Source: Candidatus Babelota bacterium
Lineage (GTDB): Bacteria; Babelota; Babeliae; Babelales; Vermiphilaceae
NCBI GenBank assembly: GCA_029262615.1
Contig: JAJCZD010000005.1
Location: 62,001 to 126,000, forward strand
Reading direction: 5' to 3'
DNA: 64,000 nt
A program made the position numbers and the translations under genes. A model generated the notes under the pieces. It had not been told where the DNA came from, did not search any database, and was given only the letters and a program-made list of their open reading frames with translations. Every line of letters begins with the position of its first letter. Within the stretch, counting starts at the first letter, position 1. This document shows, in pieces, positions 17,624 through 26,080 of the stretch.

Positions 17624-20074
17624 TTAAGATAATAAAAAATTGCTTTTCTCACTAGATGTTTCTTGATTAAAAATATTACTGAAATTTCTTGCAATACCGC
17701 AAAAATCGATGACTTTTTTACCTAGAAATAATTTTGCATCCAAAGCATAAAACTGATCATGACCAACTAAAAAAACAATAATATCCGCCTGTTGAACTGC
17801 GTGCATAGAAGAGCAAAATTGTTTTGCTAATTCTGGGACTTTTTCTTTTGTAATAAAAGGATCAGCAACTCGCAACTCATTTTTTTTAATCAAGTTCTGT
17901 GCAATAAACAGAGCCGGTGATTCTCTCAAATCATCAACATTCGGTTTGTAAGTTAGACCTAAAAGCGCAATTACTGGTTTTTTGTTTTGTTCTTTTTCAA
18001 ACTTTACTGCTCCTTTTTCTATATTGGCAATGACCTCTTTTGGCCGGTTATCATTAACCTGGCGTGCTTGTTGCAATAATTGGGTTTCATCTTTAAATGT
18101 TTCAACCAAAAACCACGGATCGATTGCAATGCAATGACCACCAACACCACAGCTTGGTTTTAGAATATTTACACGCGGATGTTTATTTGCAAGTTCAATC
18201 ACCTCGTAAGGGTTCAAACCAACTTTTTGTGCCATCGCATTTACCTGATGCGCAAAGGCAATCTGCACATCTCGGGAGGCATTCTCAATTAATTTTACCA
18301 TTTCGGCTGAGGTTGCCGTTGTTGCATAGATTTTGCCTTGCACAAAAGTTTTATATAGCTCAACTGCGTTTTGGGTTGATTGTTCATTAATACCACCAAC
18401 AATCCGGTCATTATGAACTAATTCATAAAAAATTTTGCCCGGTAGAACGCGCTCTGGGCAATGGGAAACAAAAAAATCAGTGCCAATTTTTAAATTTGTT
18501 TGCTCCTCTAGCTGTTTTGCAACCTGTGCTGTGGTTCCAACGGGAATGGTCGATTCGATAATAACGGTATCACCCTTTTTGAGTACCCTGGCAATACTAT
18601 TGATTGCAGAAAAAACATACGATAAATCTGCTTTTTTCTCTCTCGTTAGTGGTGTTGGTACTGCAATAATAAAATAATCGGCAGAACATATTTCTGTTTG
18701 CGGGGTAAATAGTTTTGTTTGCAAAGCATATTGCAACTTTTCAAAAATATCCGGTTCTTTGATAACCGGGTCACCGCTATTAATTTTTTTTACCCGTGCT
18801 TGATCAACATCTACCCCAATGACTTTAACCCCAGCATCAGCTAAGACAATTGCAGTAGGCAAACCAATGTAACCAAGGCCTAAAATACAAACTTGTTTCA
18901 TGTAGTCTCTTTTTTCTATTTTAATTTGCTTTTTAATGGGTTGCTCAGAGTGTAAGTTAATACTCTTTTGTAAAATTGTAACGATTTTTTCTGCTGCTTT
19001 TCCATCGCCATATATGTTTTTACTTTTTGTTTCTTGTTGAAAATTGCTTTGTAATACACCAATTAATTTTTCTGCATCAAAGCCGACCAATGTTGCAAGA
19101 CCAGCTTCTACCCCTTCCATGCGTTCCGTTTTTTCTCGTAGAATCACAACTGGCTTACCTAAACTAATAGCCTCTTCTTGCAAACCACCAGAATCGGTAA
19201 CCACAACTTTTGAATTGAGTAATAAATAAACCATTTGTTCATATGATACCGGTGCATGGAGCAAAATATTTTCAAGAAAGCTCAATTGCGCATTCTTGAT
19301 TGCGGTAATCACTTTTGGATTTGGATGATACACATACAGGCAAAAATAATTTTTATTTTTTCCTAAAAATGTTTTGATCGTCTGTAAAACAGTATCAATA
19401 CCACCAGCAAAAGCCTCACGCCGATGAATCGTTAAGAGCATAATTTTCTGCTTTTTTAGTTTAGCCTGTGCAATTATGCTCTTTAAAAAAGCAGAAATTA
19501 TTATTTCTTTTTTTCCAATTTTATTTTGTACAAAATGCAGTGCATCAACGACGGTATTACCGGTTAAAAAAATAGTTTTTTTAGACACATTTTCGTTTAA
19601 TAAATGCTTAACTGCTTGCTCTGTTGGGGCAAAATGAAACTGTGCAATAGTGGAAATAATTTTTCTATTTGCCTCTTCAGGAAATGGTGAAAATAAATCA
19701 TAGGTACGCAAGCCTGCTTCTATATGACCAATCGGCACTTTGAGATAAAAAGCAGCGAGTGCTGCGGCCATCGCAGAGGTCGTATCTCCTTGGACCAAAA
19801 CACAAGAAGGTTTTGTTTGCATAAAAAGATCTTTTGTTTTTTGCAAAACCGCTTGGGTTACATAAAAAGGATCTTGGCCTAACTGCATAATTTTTAAATC
19901 CAAATCAGGAACCACATCAAAAAGATCTAAAACTTGTTGTGCCAATTGATTGTGCTGACCAGTAACACAAAATAGTACCGGAAGGTTTTGTTTTTTTAGT
20001 GCAAAATAAACCGGAATTGTTTTAATCAGCTCCGGCCGGGTGCCCGCAACAATAATAATTGGCTTTTGAAGCAC
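17624..20074 (-). CDS. wecB-wecC: Fused UDP-GlcNAc 2-epimerase / UDP-ManNAc dehydrogenase
   Basis: One 816-residue frame joins two enzymes that act in sequence. Residues 1-~370 are a WecB-type epimerase ('VAGTRPELIKTIPVYFAL', 'GHIEAGLRTYD', 'PFPEEANRKI', 'VTDSGGLQEEA'). Residues ~392-816 are a WecC-type nucleotide-sugar dehydrogenase ('CILGLGYIGLPTAIVLADAG', 'GVGGHCIAIDPWFL' with the catalytic Cys, 'LLGLTYKPNVDDLRESP'). Together they make UDP-ManNAcA from UDP-GlcNAc. Met392 is preceded by a weak GAGA site, so an internal restart is possible. Unlike its neighbours it has no signal peptide and should act in the bacterial cytoplasm. Confidence 0.93.
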   Translation of the reverse strand: MLQKPIIIVAGTRPELIKTIPVYFALKKQNLPVLFCVTGQHNQLAQQVLDLFDVVPDLDLKIMQLGQDPFYVTQAVLQKTKDLFMQTKPSCVLVQGDTTSAMAAALAAFYLKVPIGHIEAGLRTYDLFSPFPEEANRKIISTIAQFHFAPTEQAVKHLLNENVSKKTIFLTGNTVVDALHFVQNKIGKKEIIISAFLKSIIAQAKLKKQKIMLLTIHRREAFAGGIDTVLQTIKTFLGKNKNYFCLYVYHPNPKVITAIKNAQLSFLENILLHAPVSYEQMVYLLLNSKVVVTDSGGLQEEAISLGKPVVILREKTERMEGVEAGLATLVGFDAEKLIGVLQSNFQQETKSKNIYGDGKAAEKIVTILQKSINLHSEQPIKKQIKIEKRDYMKQVCILGLGYIGLPTAIVLADAGVKVIGVDVDQARVKKINSGDPVIKEPDIFEKLQYALQTKLFTPQTEICSADYFIIAVPTPLTREKKADLSYVFSAINSIARVLKKGDTVIIESTIPVGTTAQVAKQLEEQTNLKIGTDFFVSHCPERVLPGKIFYELVHNDRIVGGINEQSTQNAVELYKTFVQGKIYATTATSAEMVKLIENASRDVQIAFAHQVNAMAQKVGLNPYEVIELANKHPRVNILKPSCGVGGHCIAIDPWFLVETFKDETQLLQQARQVNDNRPKEVIANIEKGAVKFEKEQNKKPVIALLGLTYKPNVDDLRESPALFIAQNLIKKNELRVADPFITKEKVPELAKQFCSSMHAVQQADIIVFLVGHDQFYALDAKLFLGKKVIDFCGIARNFSNIFNQETSSEKSNFLLS

Positions 20075-20083
20075 TAAATTCCT

Positions 20084-20335
20084 TTAGTTTTGATGATCAT
20101 GTTGTAAGTGCTTGTTAATAACCCAACCAATAACAAACAAAGACAATCCACAACACCACATACAACGATCTTGGTTTCTTAGTTGCTGCTGATGCCTATT
20201 AAGCAGTTGATAAAATATGCTGGGTTGATTTGTCTGCGCATGATGGTTATTTTGTGGGCTTCCGGGCCTATCCTCAAGTGGCCTTGAGTAAATACTTGCA
20301 GAAATGAAGAAAAATAAAATAAATAATTTTTTCAT
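20084..20335 (-). CDS. Small exported protein with C-terminal membrane helix
   Basis: 83 residues: leader MKKLFILFFFISASIYS, a short Pro/Asn/His/Gln-rich linker, then 'MWCCGLSLFVIGWVINKHL' as a membrane helix. The start overlaps the stop of the next upstream gene by 4 nt. No known family. Confidence 0.6.
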   Translation of the reverse strand: MKKLFILFFFISASIYSRPLEDRPGSPQNNHHAQTNQPSIFYQLLNRHQQQLRNQDRCMWCCGLSLFVIGWVINKHLQHDHQN

Positions 20336-20586
20336 TGTATTTCCTGGCTAAAAATACCACTGAAATAACAACTTGTAGATAAAGTCGCAACTCCTAATAC
20401 TGCAAACAATGCACATATACAAACATCTTTTTGTTGTTCCCATTGTTTTTGCCTTAAAAGAGCGTCCCCAGTTAATAATAGCGGTTTTTTGTTACTTTTT
20501 TGCTTCTTATCAAACGCTTCTCGAAACCTCACCATAGTAGATAAAGAAGCAGTTAAAAATAAAGTAATGAGTAATAATTTTTTCAT
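20332..20586 (-). CDS. Small exported protein, function unknown
   Basis: 84 residues: leader MKKLLLITLFLTASLSTM, a basic middle ('FDKKQKSNKKP'), and a hydrophobic segment 'VCICALFAVLGVATLSTSCY' that could span the membrane. Coupled to the gene at 20084 by a 4-nt overlap. The two proteins share the plan leader, short charged linker, Cys-containing helix, and may be a pair. Upstream, 20587-20847 holds no gene or clear structure. Confidence 0.6.
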   Translation of the reverse strand: MKKLLLITLFLTASLSTMVRFREAFDKKQKSNKKPLLLTGDALLRQKQWEQQKDVCICALFAVLGVATLSTSCYFSGIFSQEIQ

Positions 20587-20847
20587 AAATATCCTTTGAT
20601 TTGCACATAAGATTACCTATACTGAGCAAAATCGCAAGTACCTTATAATGAACCATTATTTTGGGAAAATGACAGCAAATGGACTAAAAGACCTTAAAAA
20701 GAATAGAACTTTAATTCTTCAAAAAACTCTTTCAGCATGCACTGTTAAACCAACCTCGAGTCAAGAAAAACAGCTTGCACTCTTAAAAGGTTTAATACTC
20801 TCTTAGAGATCAAAACAGTGAAAAAATATCTTTTTATACCTTTTTCC

Positions 20848-20875
20848 TTGCAATTATTTAAATTTCTATTAGAAT
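20848..20875 (+). promoter_or_regulatory. Sigma70-type promoter for the MYND-protein gene
   Basis: TTGCAA (20848-20853), a 16-nt spacer and TAGAAT (20870-20875). A GGAGG ribosome site at 20893-20897 then sets the start at ATG 20902. Confidence 0.55.
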
Positions 20876-20901
20876 AGAAGTTGTTATTATTTGGAGGATT
20901 T

Positions 20902-22089
20902 ATGTTTAAAAAAACGTTATATTGTCTATTTTTTCTACTTTTGCCCTTTGTTACTAAGCCCTTCGTTTCTTGCTGCATTTTAGAGAAAGATGGGAAAAAA
21001 ATAGTAATTCTAGGTACTCAAAAAACAGAGCAACCATTAGAATGGGCACAGAATCAGTTATTTTTGCAATTTATCAATAATTATGGTCGCAAACCAAATG
21101 CTAGCAAAATTACTATTTTATTAAACTCACCAAGCTATTTTACTGCTTACGAGTCCGGGCATTCTCACAAACCAACCAATCTTACTGATCTTCTTGAAAA
21201 GAAAAAATATGAGCAACCTAATGGTAAAATAAAGATTAGACATTTTGAACCTCGCATAGAAAAGGAAACGGGGGCAGTTCCCACATTTTTACGAGACAGT
21301 ATCCCTCGTATTGCCCATATGCCTAAAGACAAAGATTTTAAAGCTATCCTGTTGGAAATTAATAGTACATACTTATTAGATCGTAATGTCACAGTTGGAA
21401 GCTATCTAAAAACACTCAATGATTGGCACCAGAGGATAATCACAAAATGGGTTCCACAGATAAAAGATTCACAAGCTAAAGCAATATTTGCACAATTGGT
21501 AAAGAATTTTGAAATATCACTTTCATGGGCAAAAGGCCAATTTACAAGTCACACTGACAAAAATCTGATTGATACATTGTTATCTAGCCTTCAACAAACT
21601 AAATCTCAAGAGCCCTGTTTAACCTTATTAAAAGATTATACCCAATATCTTTTGTGTGGTTTAGATTATACATATGTGCAACTAGGCCTTATATATAACA
21701 CATTAGTTCAAAAATCAAAGCAGGATATTCAATTTATTATCACAGACCAAAATCAATGCTCACTACTTGTAGGTTTTTTTGAATCACACAATTATGATAA
21801 AAAAACAGAATCAGTAACTGATTTAAAAAAGAAGCAACATCAAATTACTTGTGGGTTTTCTAGCCATAACATTAAAGAAATTCATAATGTTTTATACCCA
21901 AATAATCCTTATACATATAAACAATTTAGGCAATTACACATAAATTTAAATTTATGTGTTTGTGGTAATAAAACTAATCTAAGAAAATGTTCTAACTGTA
22001 AGAAAATAACCTACTGTTCAGTTGCATGCCAAAAAAAAGATTGGAAATTACATAAACCTGAATGTAAGAAACTATCTGGACAAGAATAA
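20902..22089 (+). CDS. Exported protein with C-terminal MYND zinc finger
   Basis: 395 residues from ATG 20902, chosen because GGAGG lies 4 nt upstream and the protein then opens with a leader (MFKKTLYCLFFLLLPFVTKP). The long middle (about 30-345) is of no family I know. The last 45 residues are a MYND finger: 'LCVCGNKTNLRKCSNCKK' then 'YCSVACQKKDWKLHKPEC', with the Cys/His spacing expected for two zinc ions and the invariant QxxDWxxHKxxC. MYND fingers are protein-interaction modules of eukaryotes. In an exported bacterial protein this points to binding a host partner (inference). Confidence 0.85.
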   Translation: MFKKTLYCLFFLLLPFVTKPFVSCCILEKDGKKIVILGTQKTEQPLEWAQNQLFLQFINNYGRKPNASKITILLNSPSYFTAYESGHSHKPTNLTDLLEKKKYEQPNGKIKIRHFEPRIEKETGAVPTFLRDSIPRIAHMPKDKDFKAILLEINSTYLLDRNVTVGSYLKTLNDWHQRIITKWVPQIKDSQAKAIFAQLVKNFEISLSWAKGQFTSHTDKNLIDTLLSSLQQTKSQEPCLTLLKDYTQYLLCGLDYTYVQLGLIYNTLVQKSKQDIQFIITDQNQCSLLVGFFESHNYDKKTESVTDLKKKQHQITCGFSSHNIKEIHNVLYPNNPYTYKQFRQLHINLNLCVCGNKTNLRKCSNCKKITYCSVACQKKDWKLHKPECKKLSGQE

Positions 22090-22127
22090 CCTATTGCAGT
22101 ACGTTCAAAGAAATTAATAGAAACATA

Positions 22128-22301
22128 ATGGACGTACTTTTTGCACCCTGGCGCACAAAATACACTACAGAAGAAGCTCACACAAAAAATGAAGACACAA
22201 CAAAACAAGAATGTATGTTTGGAAAAACAAAAGTCATTTCATTTGACCTTGATGAAATTTACAAAAATTTAAACCACACTTTTAAATTTTTGTATAAATA
22301 A
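22128..22301 (+). pseudogene. Truncated HIT-family remnant
   Basis: A 57-codon frame starting MDVLFAPWRTKYTTEEAH. The 'FAPWR-x-KY' start is the usual N-terminus of HIT hydrolases, and 'ECMFGKTK' stands where the C-x-F-C zinc pair would be. The rest of the fold, including the histidine triad, is absent, and the intact HIT gene begins 9 nt later with the similar 'FTPWRDSYI'. I read it as the decayed 5' end of a tandem copy. A short real peptide is possible but less likely. Confidence 0.55.
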
Positions 22302-22309
22302 GGAATAAT

Positions 22310-22849
22310 ATGAAAAAAATACTATTTTTATGTATTTTTCTAAGTAACTTTACCGTTGCCAATAAAGTAAAGTTTACTCCTTGGCGAGATTCTTATATTT
22401 CTGCAGTTACTAAGCCTGAAAAATTAAATAACACCTGTGTTTTTTGCGACCAAATAAATGAAAATAATGATGAGGGTAACTTTATTATAAAACGGTACAA
22501 CCATTGGTTTGTAGCACCAAATTTTCATCCTTATGCAAAAGGTCATATGTTGATTTTGCCATTCAAACATACTGCTGATCTTGAAAGCTTAACCGCAGAA
22601 GAACGTACCGAATTGATGGATATTCTATGTCAAACAATAACTGTTTTAAAAAAAGTGTATCAACCAGAAGGCTTTAATGTTGGGTTAAATCTAGGCCAAG
22701 TTGCGGGAGCCAGTAAACCTGATCATTTGCATGTACATGTCGTTCCCCGGTGGAAATTAGATACCGGTTTTTTCTATACTATTGCTCAAACTTATTTAAT
22801 TCCAACGAATTTGGAAAAAACCTATCTACTACTTAAACCCTATTTTTAA
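22310..22849 (+). CDS. Exported HIT-family nucleotide hydrolase/transferase
   Basis: 179 residues with leader MKKILFLCIFLSNFTVA, then a HIT domain. 'FTPWRDSYI' and 'CVFCDQI' (zinc pair) open it, 'PYAKGHMLILPFKHTADL' follows, and the triad 'DHLHVHVVPRW' is at 138-148. The 'FxPWR' start places it near Ap4A-phosphorylase-like HIT proteins. Such enzymes cleave dinucleoside polyphosphates or nucleotide-sugar-type bonds in the cytosol, so the leader is unexpected and matches the exported enzymes elsewhere in the window. It overlaps the convergent ankyrin gene by 4 nt. Confidence 0.88.
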   Translation: MKKILFLCIFLSNFTVANKVKFTPWRDSYISAVTKPEKLNNTCVFCDQINENNDEGNFIIKRYNHWFVAPNFHPYAKGHMLILPFKHTADLESLTAEERTELMDILCQTITVLKKVYQPEGFNVGLNLGQVAGASKPDHLHVHVVPRWKLDTGFFYTIAQTYLIPTNLEKTYLLLKPYF

Positions 22850-23235
22850 CTGTTTTCAAGTAATTTGATCATTGTTTCGTTTTTTAGTTCTTTTGCCCAT
22901 CCCAAAGCAGTCAACTCACATTTATCTTCATAATCTTTATCAGCCTTTTGCTGAAGTAATAAAGAAACAAGTTTTGAATGACTGTGAATGGTAGATAAGA
23001 TTAATGCAGAATTACCAACCTCATCAGTACTATTTACATCTACACCCATTAATAAGTAATATTTAGCTCTTTGTAAGTCTTCTTTGCAAATCTGTTCCCA
23101 ACTATTTGCTAATTTCAGTAAAAACATTTTTCCTGTATAAAGAGATATCTGAAGATAGTAGTCTGCATCTTTTTTATCGGGTTGCATTGAATAAGTAAGC
23201 GACATTACCAATAAAACCAACATTAACTTTTTCAT
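22846..23235 (-). CDS. Small exported ankyrin-repeat protein
   Basis: 129 residues: leader MKKLMLVLLVMSLTYSM and then about two ankyrin repeats ('LLMGVDVNSTDEVGNSALIL', 'HSHSKLVSLLLQQKADKDYE', 'TALGWAKELKNETMIKLLE'). Ankyrin repeats bind other proteins and are a common effector scaffold of intracellular bacteria. The mature protein would start at or next to Met-Gln-Pro-Asp, the signature shared with other exported proteins here. Target unknown. Confidence 0.8.
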   Translation of the reverse strand: MKKLMLVLLVMSLTYSMQPDKKDADYYLQISLYTGKMFLLKLANSWEQICKEDLQRAKYYLLMGVDVNSTDEVGNSALILSTIHSHSKLVSLLLQQKADKDYEDKCELTALGWAKELKNETMIKLLENS

Positions 23236-23376
23236 ATATACTCCTTTTTTTATTACCTTATTAAAAATAAACTAATTACTTATTCTTAATAATCAATTGC
23301 ACCGGTTGCACTGCAATTATTTTCTGGCACACTAAAAATCGCAAAAAGCTTTTAATAAACTAACTTCGGAATATTT

Positions 23377-24231
23377 ATGCAGAAAAAACTTTCACTTTTT
23401 TTCTTGTTACCCTTTTTATTTGCACAAACAAGAACGATGCAAAAAACATTCAGCATCCGGTATGGACAAATTGCCATTCCTCCAGCTCAAAGCACCTTTC
23501 AACAACTTGTTAATCTGCTCAAAGAAGAGTATTCCCCAACAATAAAATTAAAAATTGCAGCTAGTGCAACTGGTGGCGCATTGGTCGGTGGAACGAGTAC
23601 CTTTGTAGGTCTGCAAGAGCTCGGTATCGATGCTGGTGAAAATCCAAAATTTTACTTGGTAAGTACACTAATTGCATCAATTGGTGGAGGTCTGTTGGCA
23701 GGCCGATGGGCATATCGACGCTCTCCTAATGGTTTATATGCACAAGCAGAAAATAAGATAAGAAAAACTTTAGATAAAGATATAGTTGCATTCCTCAACA
23801 CTACTGAAATTGAAGAATTAAATAAAAAAATAAATTCACACTATTTAGTAACTCGCCCACAAAGAGAATATGTAGAGGATTTAGAAACAAGACATCGAGA
23901 TTTGCGCATTGCTGGTCGGCTTTTAAATCTTGCCACATCTCATTCTGATTGCACTAATTTAATAAAAGGTAAGGGTAAACTACAGGATACATTTGTAAAA
24001 AATTGCTTAGAAAGAATTACAAAACAAATGACTACTTTAAGAGGGATATCAACATATAATACACAATTATTCGAAGACATTAATAACAATATCGCATCGC
24101 AGCAAAATTCGCAGACAAAACAAATGACTCTTACAGCCCTAAGAGAGATTGGATTTCCCGTTTTAACCCAAATTTGCCTTGATATTTATCGTTCTGGAAA
24201 ATTATCTGATCTGGTAAGCAGACTGCGCTAA
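23377..24231 (+). CDS. Exported/membrane protein of unknown function
   Basis: 284 residues: leader MQKKLSLFFLLPFLFAQT, then two Gly/Ala-rich hydrophobic segments ('AASATGGALVGGTSTFVGL' and 'LVSTLIASIGGGLLAGRWAY', about residues 65-110) that look like a membrane hairpin. A helical, charged C-terminal part of about 170 residues follows. The hairpin resembles those of the proteins at 43306 and 44939 in plan, not in clear sequence. Ends one base before the convergent OPT gene. Confidence 0.65.
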   Translation: MQKKLSLFFLLPFLFAQTRTMQKTFSIRYGQIAIPPAQSTFQQLVNLLKEEYSPTIKLKIAASATGGALVGGTSTFVGLQELGIDAGENPKFYLVSTLIASIGGGLLAGRWAYRRSPNGLYAQAENKIRKTLDKDIVAFLNTTEIEELNKKINSHYLVTRPQREYVEDLETRHRDLRIAGRLLNLATSHSDCTNLIKGKGKLQDTFVKNCLERITKQMTTLRGISTYNTQLFEDINNNIASQQNSQTKQMTLTALREIGFPVLTQICLDIYRSGKLSDLVSRLR

Positions 24232-25845
24232 TTACCAGATAGTTTTAAGTAATTCCCAAATTGAATTGGCGGCAAACACACCAGACCAAAATGGCTCCCA
24301 GTCATCTTTGTCTTTAACCAACATTGCAAAAAATCCGCCAGCAATCAATCCAAGTGAATAATCAAACGGCATCAAAAGACCACCCAAAACAAGCATTGGG
24401 TTAACTTTTATTTTTTTCAATAAGAGGCCAAACAAAGCACCTATTGCAAGCACCCAGAGATCAAAAGTTTGGATAGAGAGTAATAATGCACGGCATTGGG
24501 CTCGTTGGGCAAAAAGCTTGTCTGATCCTAAACCAAAATTATTAATAAGGGTCCAGAAAATAAATCCAATAGCGATAGAACTGACTATAATACCCAGCAG
24601 TTGAACTGCTTTTATTTTACTACGATTAATGTTTGCTAGTTGCGCCAATTTACGACCAAACAACACATCAACAGCAACACCACCACACACCTCAACGAAG
24701 GTGGAAACAATCGTTACATGAATAGCATTTATGCCAAAGAGAAAAAGAAATGGCAGCATCACAAAAGTGGCAAATCGCCCGAGTTGTGCAATACCAATTT
24801 TTCCCGCAATGGTACACAAAATATAAGAGGTGAAAAAGGTACAAACAATAAGATAAAAGGCTTGCAGAATTGAAAAGTTAAATACTACAAACATACAAAT
24901 GAATAAAAGGCCAAGAAGAGCCAATTCAGAAATTGATAATACTTCTTTTGCATGAGCAAACCATTGATTATTACTGGATTTATTATTTTTTATTTGGCTA
25001 ATCGTATTGCGTATTATTTTTGGTAATTTAAGCAATCCCAGAACAGCTCCTAATCCAACCAAACCGGAAGAAAAGGCAAATGCAAAATCCATTCTACTAA
25101 TGGCAGAGAAAAAGTAAAAATTGATCGGTTCTACAATAAAAATTTTTGAAAGTGCACCAACCAGTAACGGAATAGCAATCACGTGACCGGTAATAAATCC
25201 TATCGCCAAAAGCATCGGCAGAATATCAAGGCGTAATAATATTCTCGGAAACCGAATATATTGGTATTGTTTACCTGCAGTTAATAAAACTTTATGTGGC
25301 ACCGGACCTTTGTATTTTCCTACTGATTGCAGTCCACACCAAAAAACAGTAGCGCACAAGCCGGCAACCAGTTGCCATGCTTTTTTTATTTGGTTTTGTG
25401 CGGCAATCATTTTATAGGTTAATTGCCCAATCGGAAATGGCATTTGCTCTTGCACAATAAATCGCTTTTCCAAAAGATTAGCTATCAAAAAACCATACCC
25501 TCCTGCTGTGATCGCAAGTAAGAACATGCGACCGGCAAACAAATATGGATTATCCATCCAGGTTGAAAATAAATCTGGATTTAAAAAAAAGAGTGTTGGA
25601 AAAGAAAAACCAAAGGCTGTTGCCAGAATACCGCCAACAGAACCACCTGCAGTAACTAATGCAATAGAATTAGAATTAGAATTTTTAACAAAATGGTACA
25701 GAAAAACTTTAAATATAATAGTGGCAAATAATACGAGCATTGGCGCAATCCAGGGCCCAATTGGTGTTGCCATAGAAATATAACTCATAACGGCTGTTGA
25801 GAAGATGGCAAAAACAGCGGTTACTAAAATAATAATTATTTTCAT
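24232..25845 (-). CDS. OPT-family oligopeptide transporter
   Basis: A 537-residue, highly hydrophobic protein with about 12-14 membrane helices. Family marks are the early 'MATPIGPWIAPMLVL', the Gly-rich 'TAGGSVGGILATAFGFSFPT', 'LFFLNPDL', and a late 'VDVLFGRKLAQLANINRSK'. OPT/YSL proteins are proton-coupled importers of small peptides or metal chelates. In an organism that probably lives inside a host cell this would bring in host-derived peptides (inference). Substrate not predictable. Convergent and directly adjacent to the upstream plus-strand gene. Confidence 0.82.
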   Translation of the reverse strand: MKIIIILVTAVFAIFSTAVMSYISMATPIGPWIAPMLVLFATIIFKVFLYHFVKNSNSNSIALVTAGGSVGGILATAFGFSFPTLFFLNPDLFSTWMDNPYLFAGRMFLLAITAGGYGFLIANLLEKRFIVQEQMPFPIGQLTYKMIAAQNQIKKAWQLVAGLCATVFWCGLQSVGKYKGPVPHKVLLTAGKQYQYIRFPRILLRLDILPMLLAIGFITGHVIAIPLLVGALSKIFIVEPINFYFFSAISRMDFAFAFSSGLVGLGAVLGLLKLPKIIRNTISQIKNNKSSNNQWFAHAKEVLSISELALLGLLFICMFVVFNFSILQAFYLIVCTFFTSYILCTIAGKIGIAQLGRFATFVMLPFLFLFGINAIHVTIVSTFVEVCGGVAVDVLFGRKLAQLANINRSKIKAVQLLGIIVSSIAIGFIFWTLINNFGLGSDKLFAQRAQCRALLLSIQTFDLWVLAIGALFGLLLKKIKVNPMLVLGGLLMPFDYSLGLIAGGFFAMLVKDKDDWEPFWSGVFAANSIWELLKTIW

Positions 25846-26047
25846 TTAAAACCCTTTCGATGTGCTCCCAAATGTATCACATGTATAAGATTTTAAAAAA
25901 ATTCTTTTTCTTACATTCCTACAAATCCGGATTATTCATACATTGGAATTTTAAATAATAAATATGCACCAAGAAAAAAGTCTGGTACTGTCTGCATAAA
26001 GACTAAAAATTGCTTCATTGCTCAAATCACAGTATTTTAAATAAAAA

Positions 26048-26059
26048 GGCACATGTGCC
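26048..26059. promoter_or_regulatory. Perfect 12-bp palindrome upstream of alaS
   Basis: GGCACATGTGCC lies 21 bp before the alaS start in an otherwise AT-rich leader, where a dimeric repressor or hairpin could act. The remaining 25846-26047 shows nothing I can name. Confidence 0.35.
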
Positions 26060-26080
26060 AGTATTTAAAAGGTTTTTGCA

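Noticed and set aside
20745-20978. Minus-strand 77-codon frame
   Set aside because: It lies across the promoter and start of the MYND gene and looks random; no leader or ribosome site.
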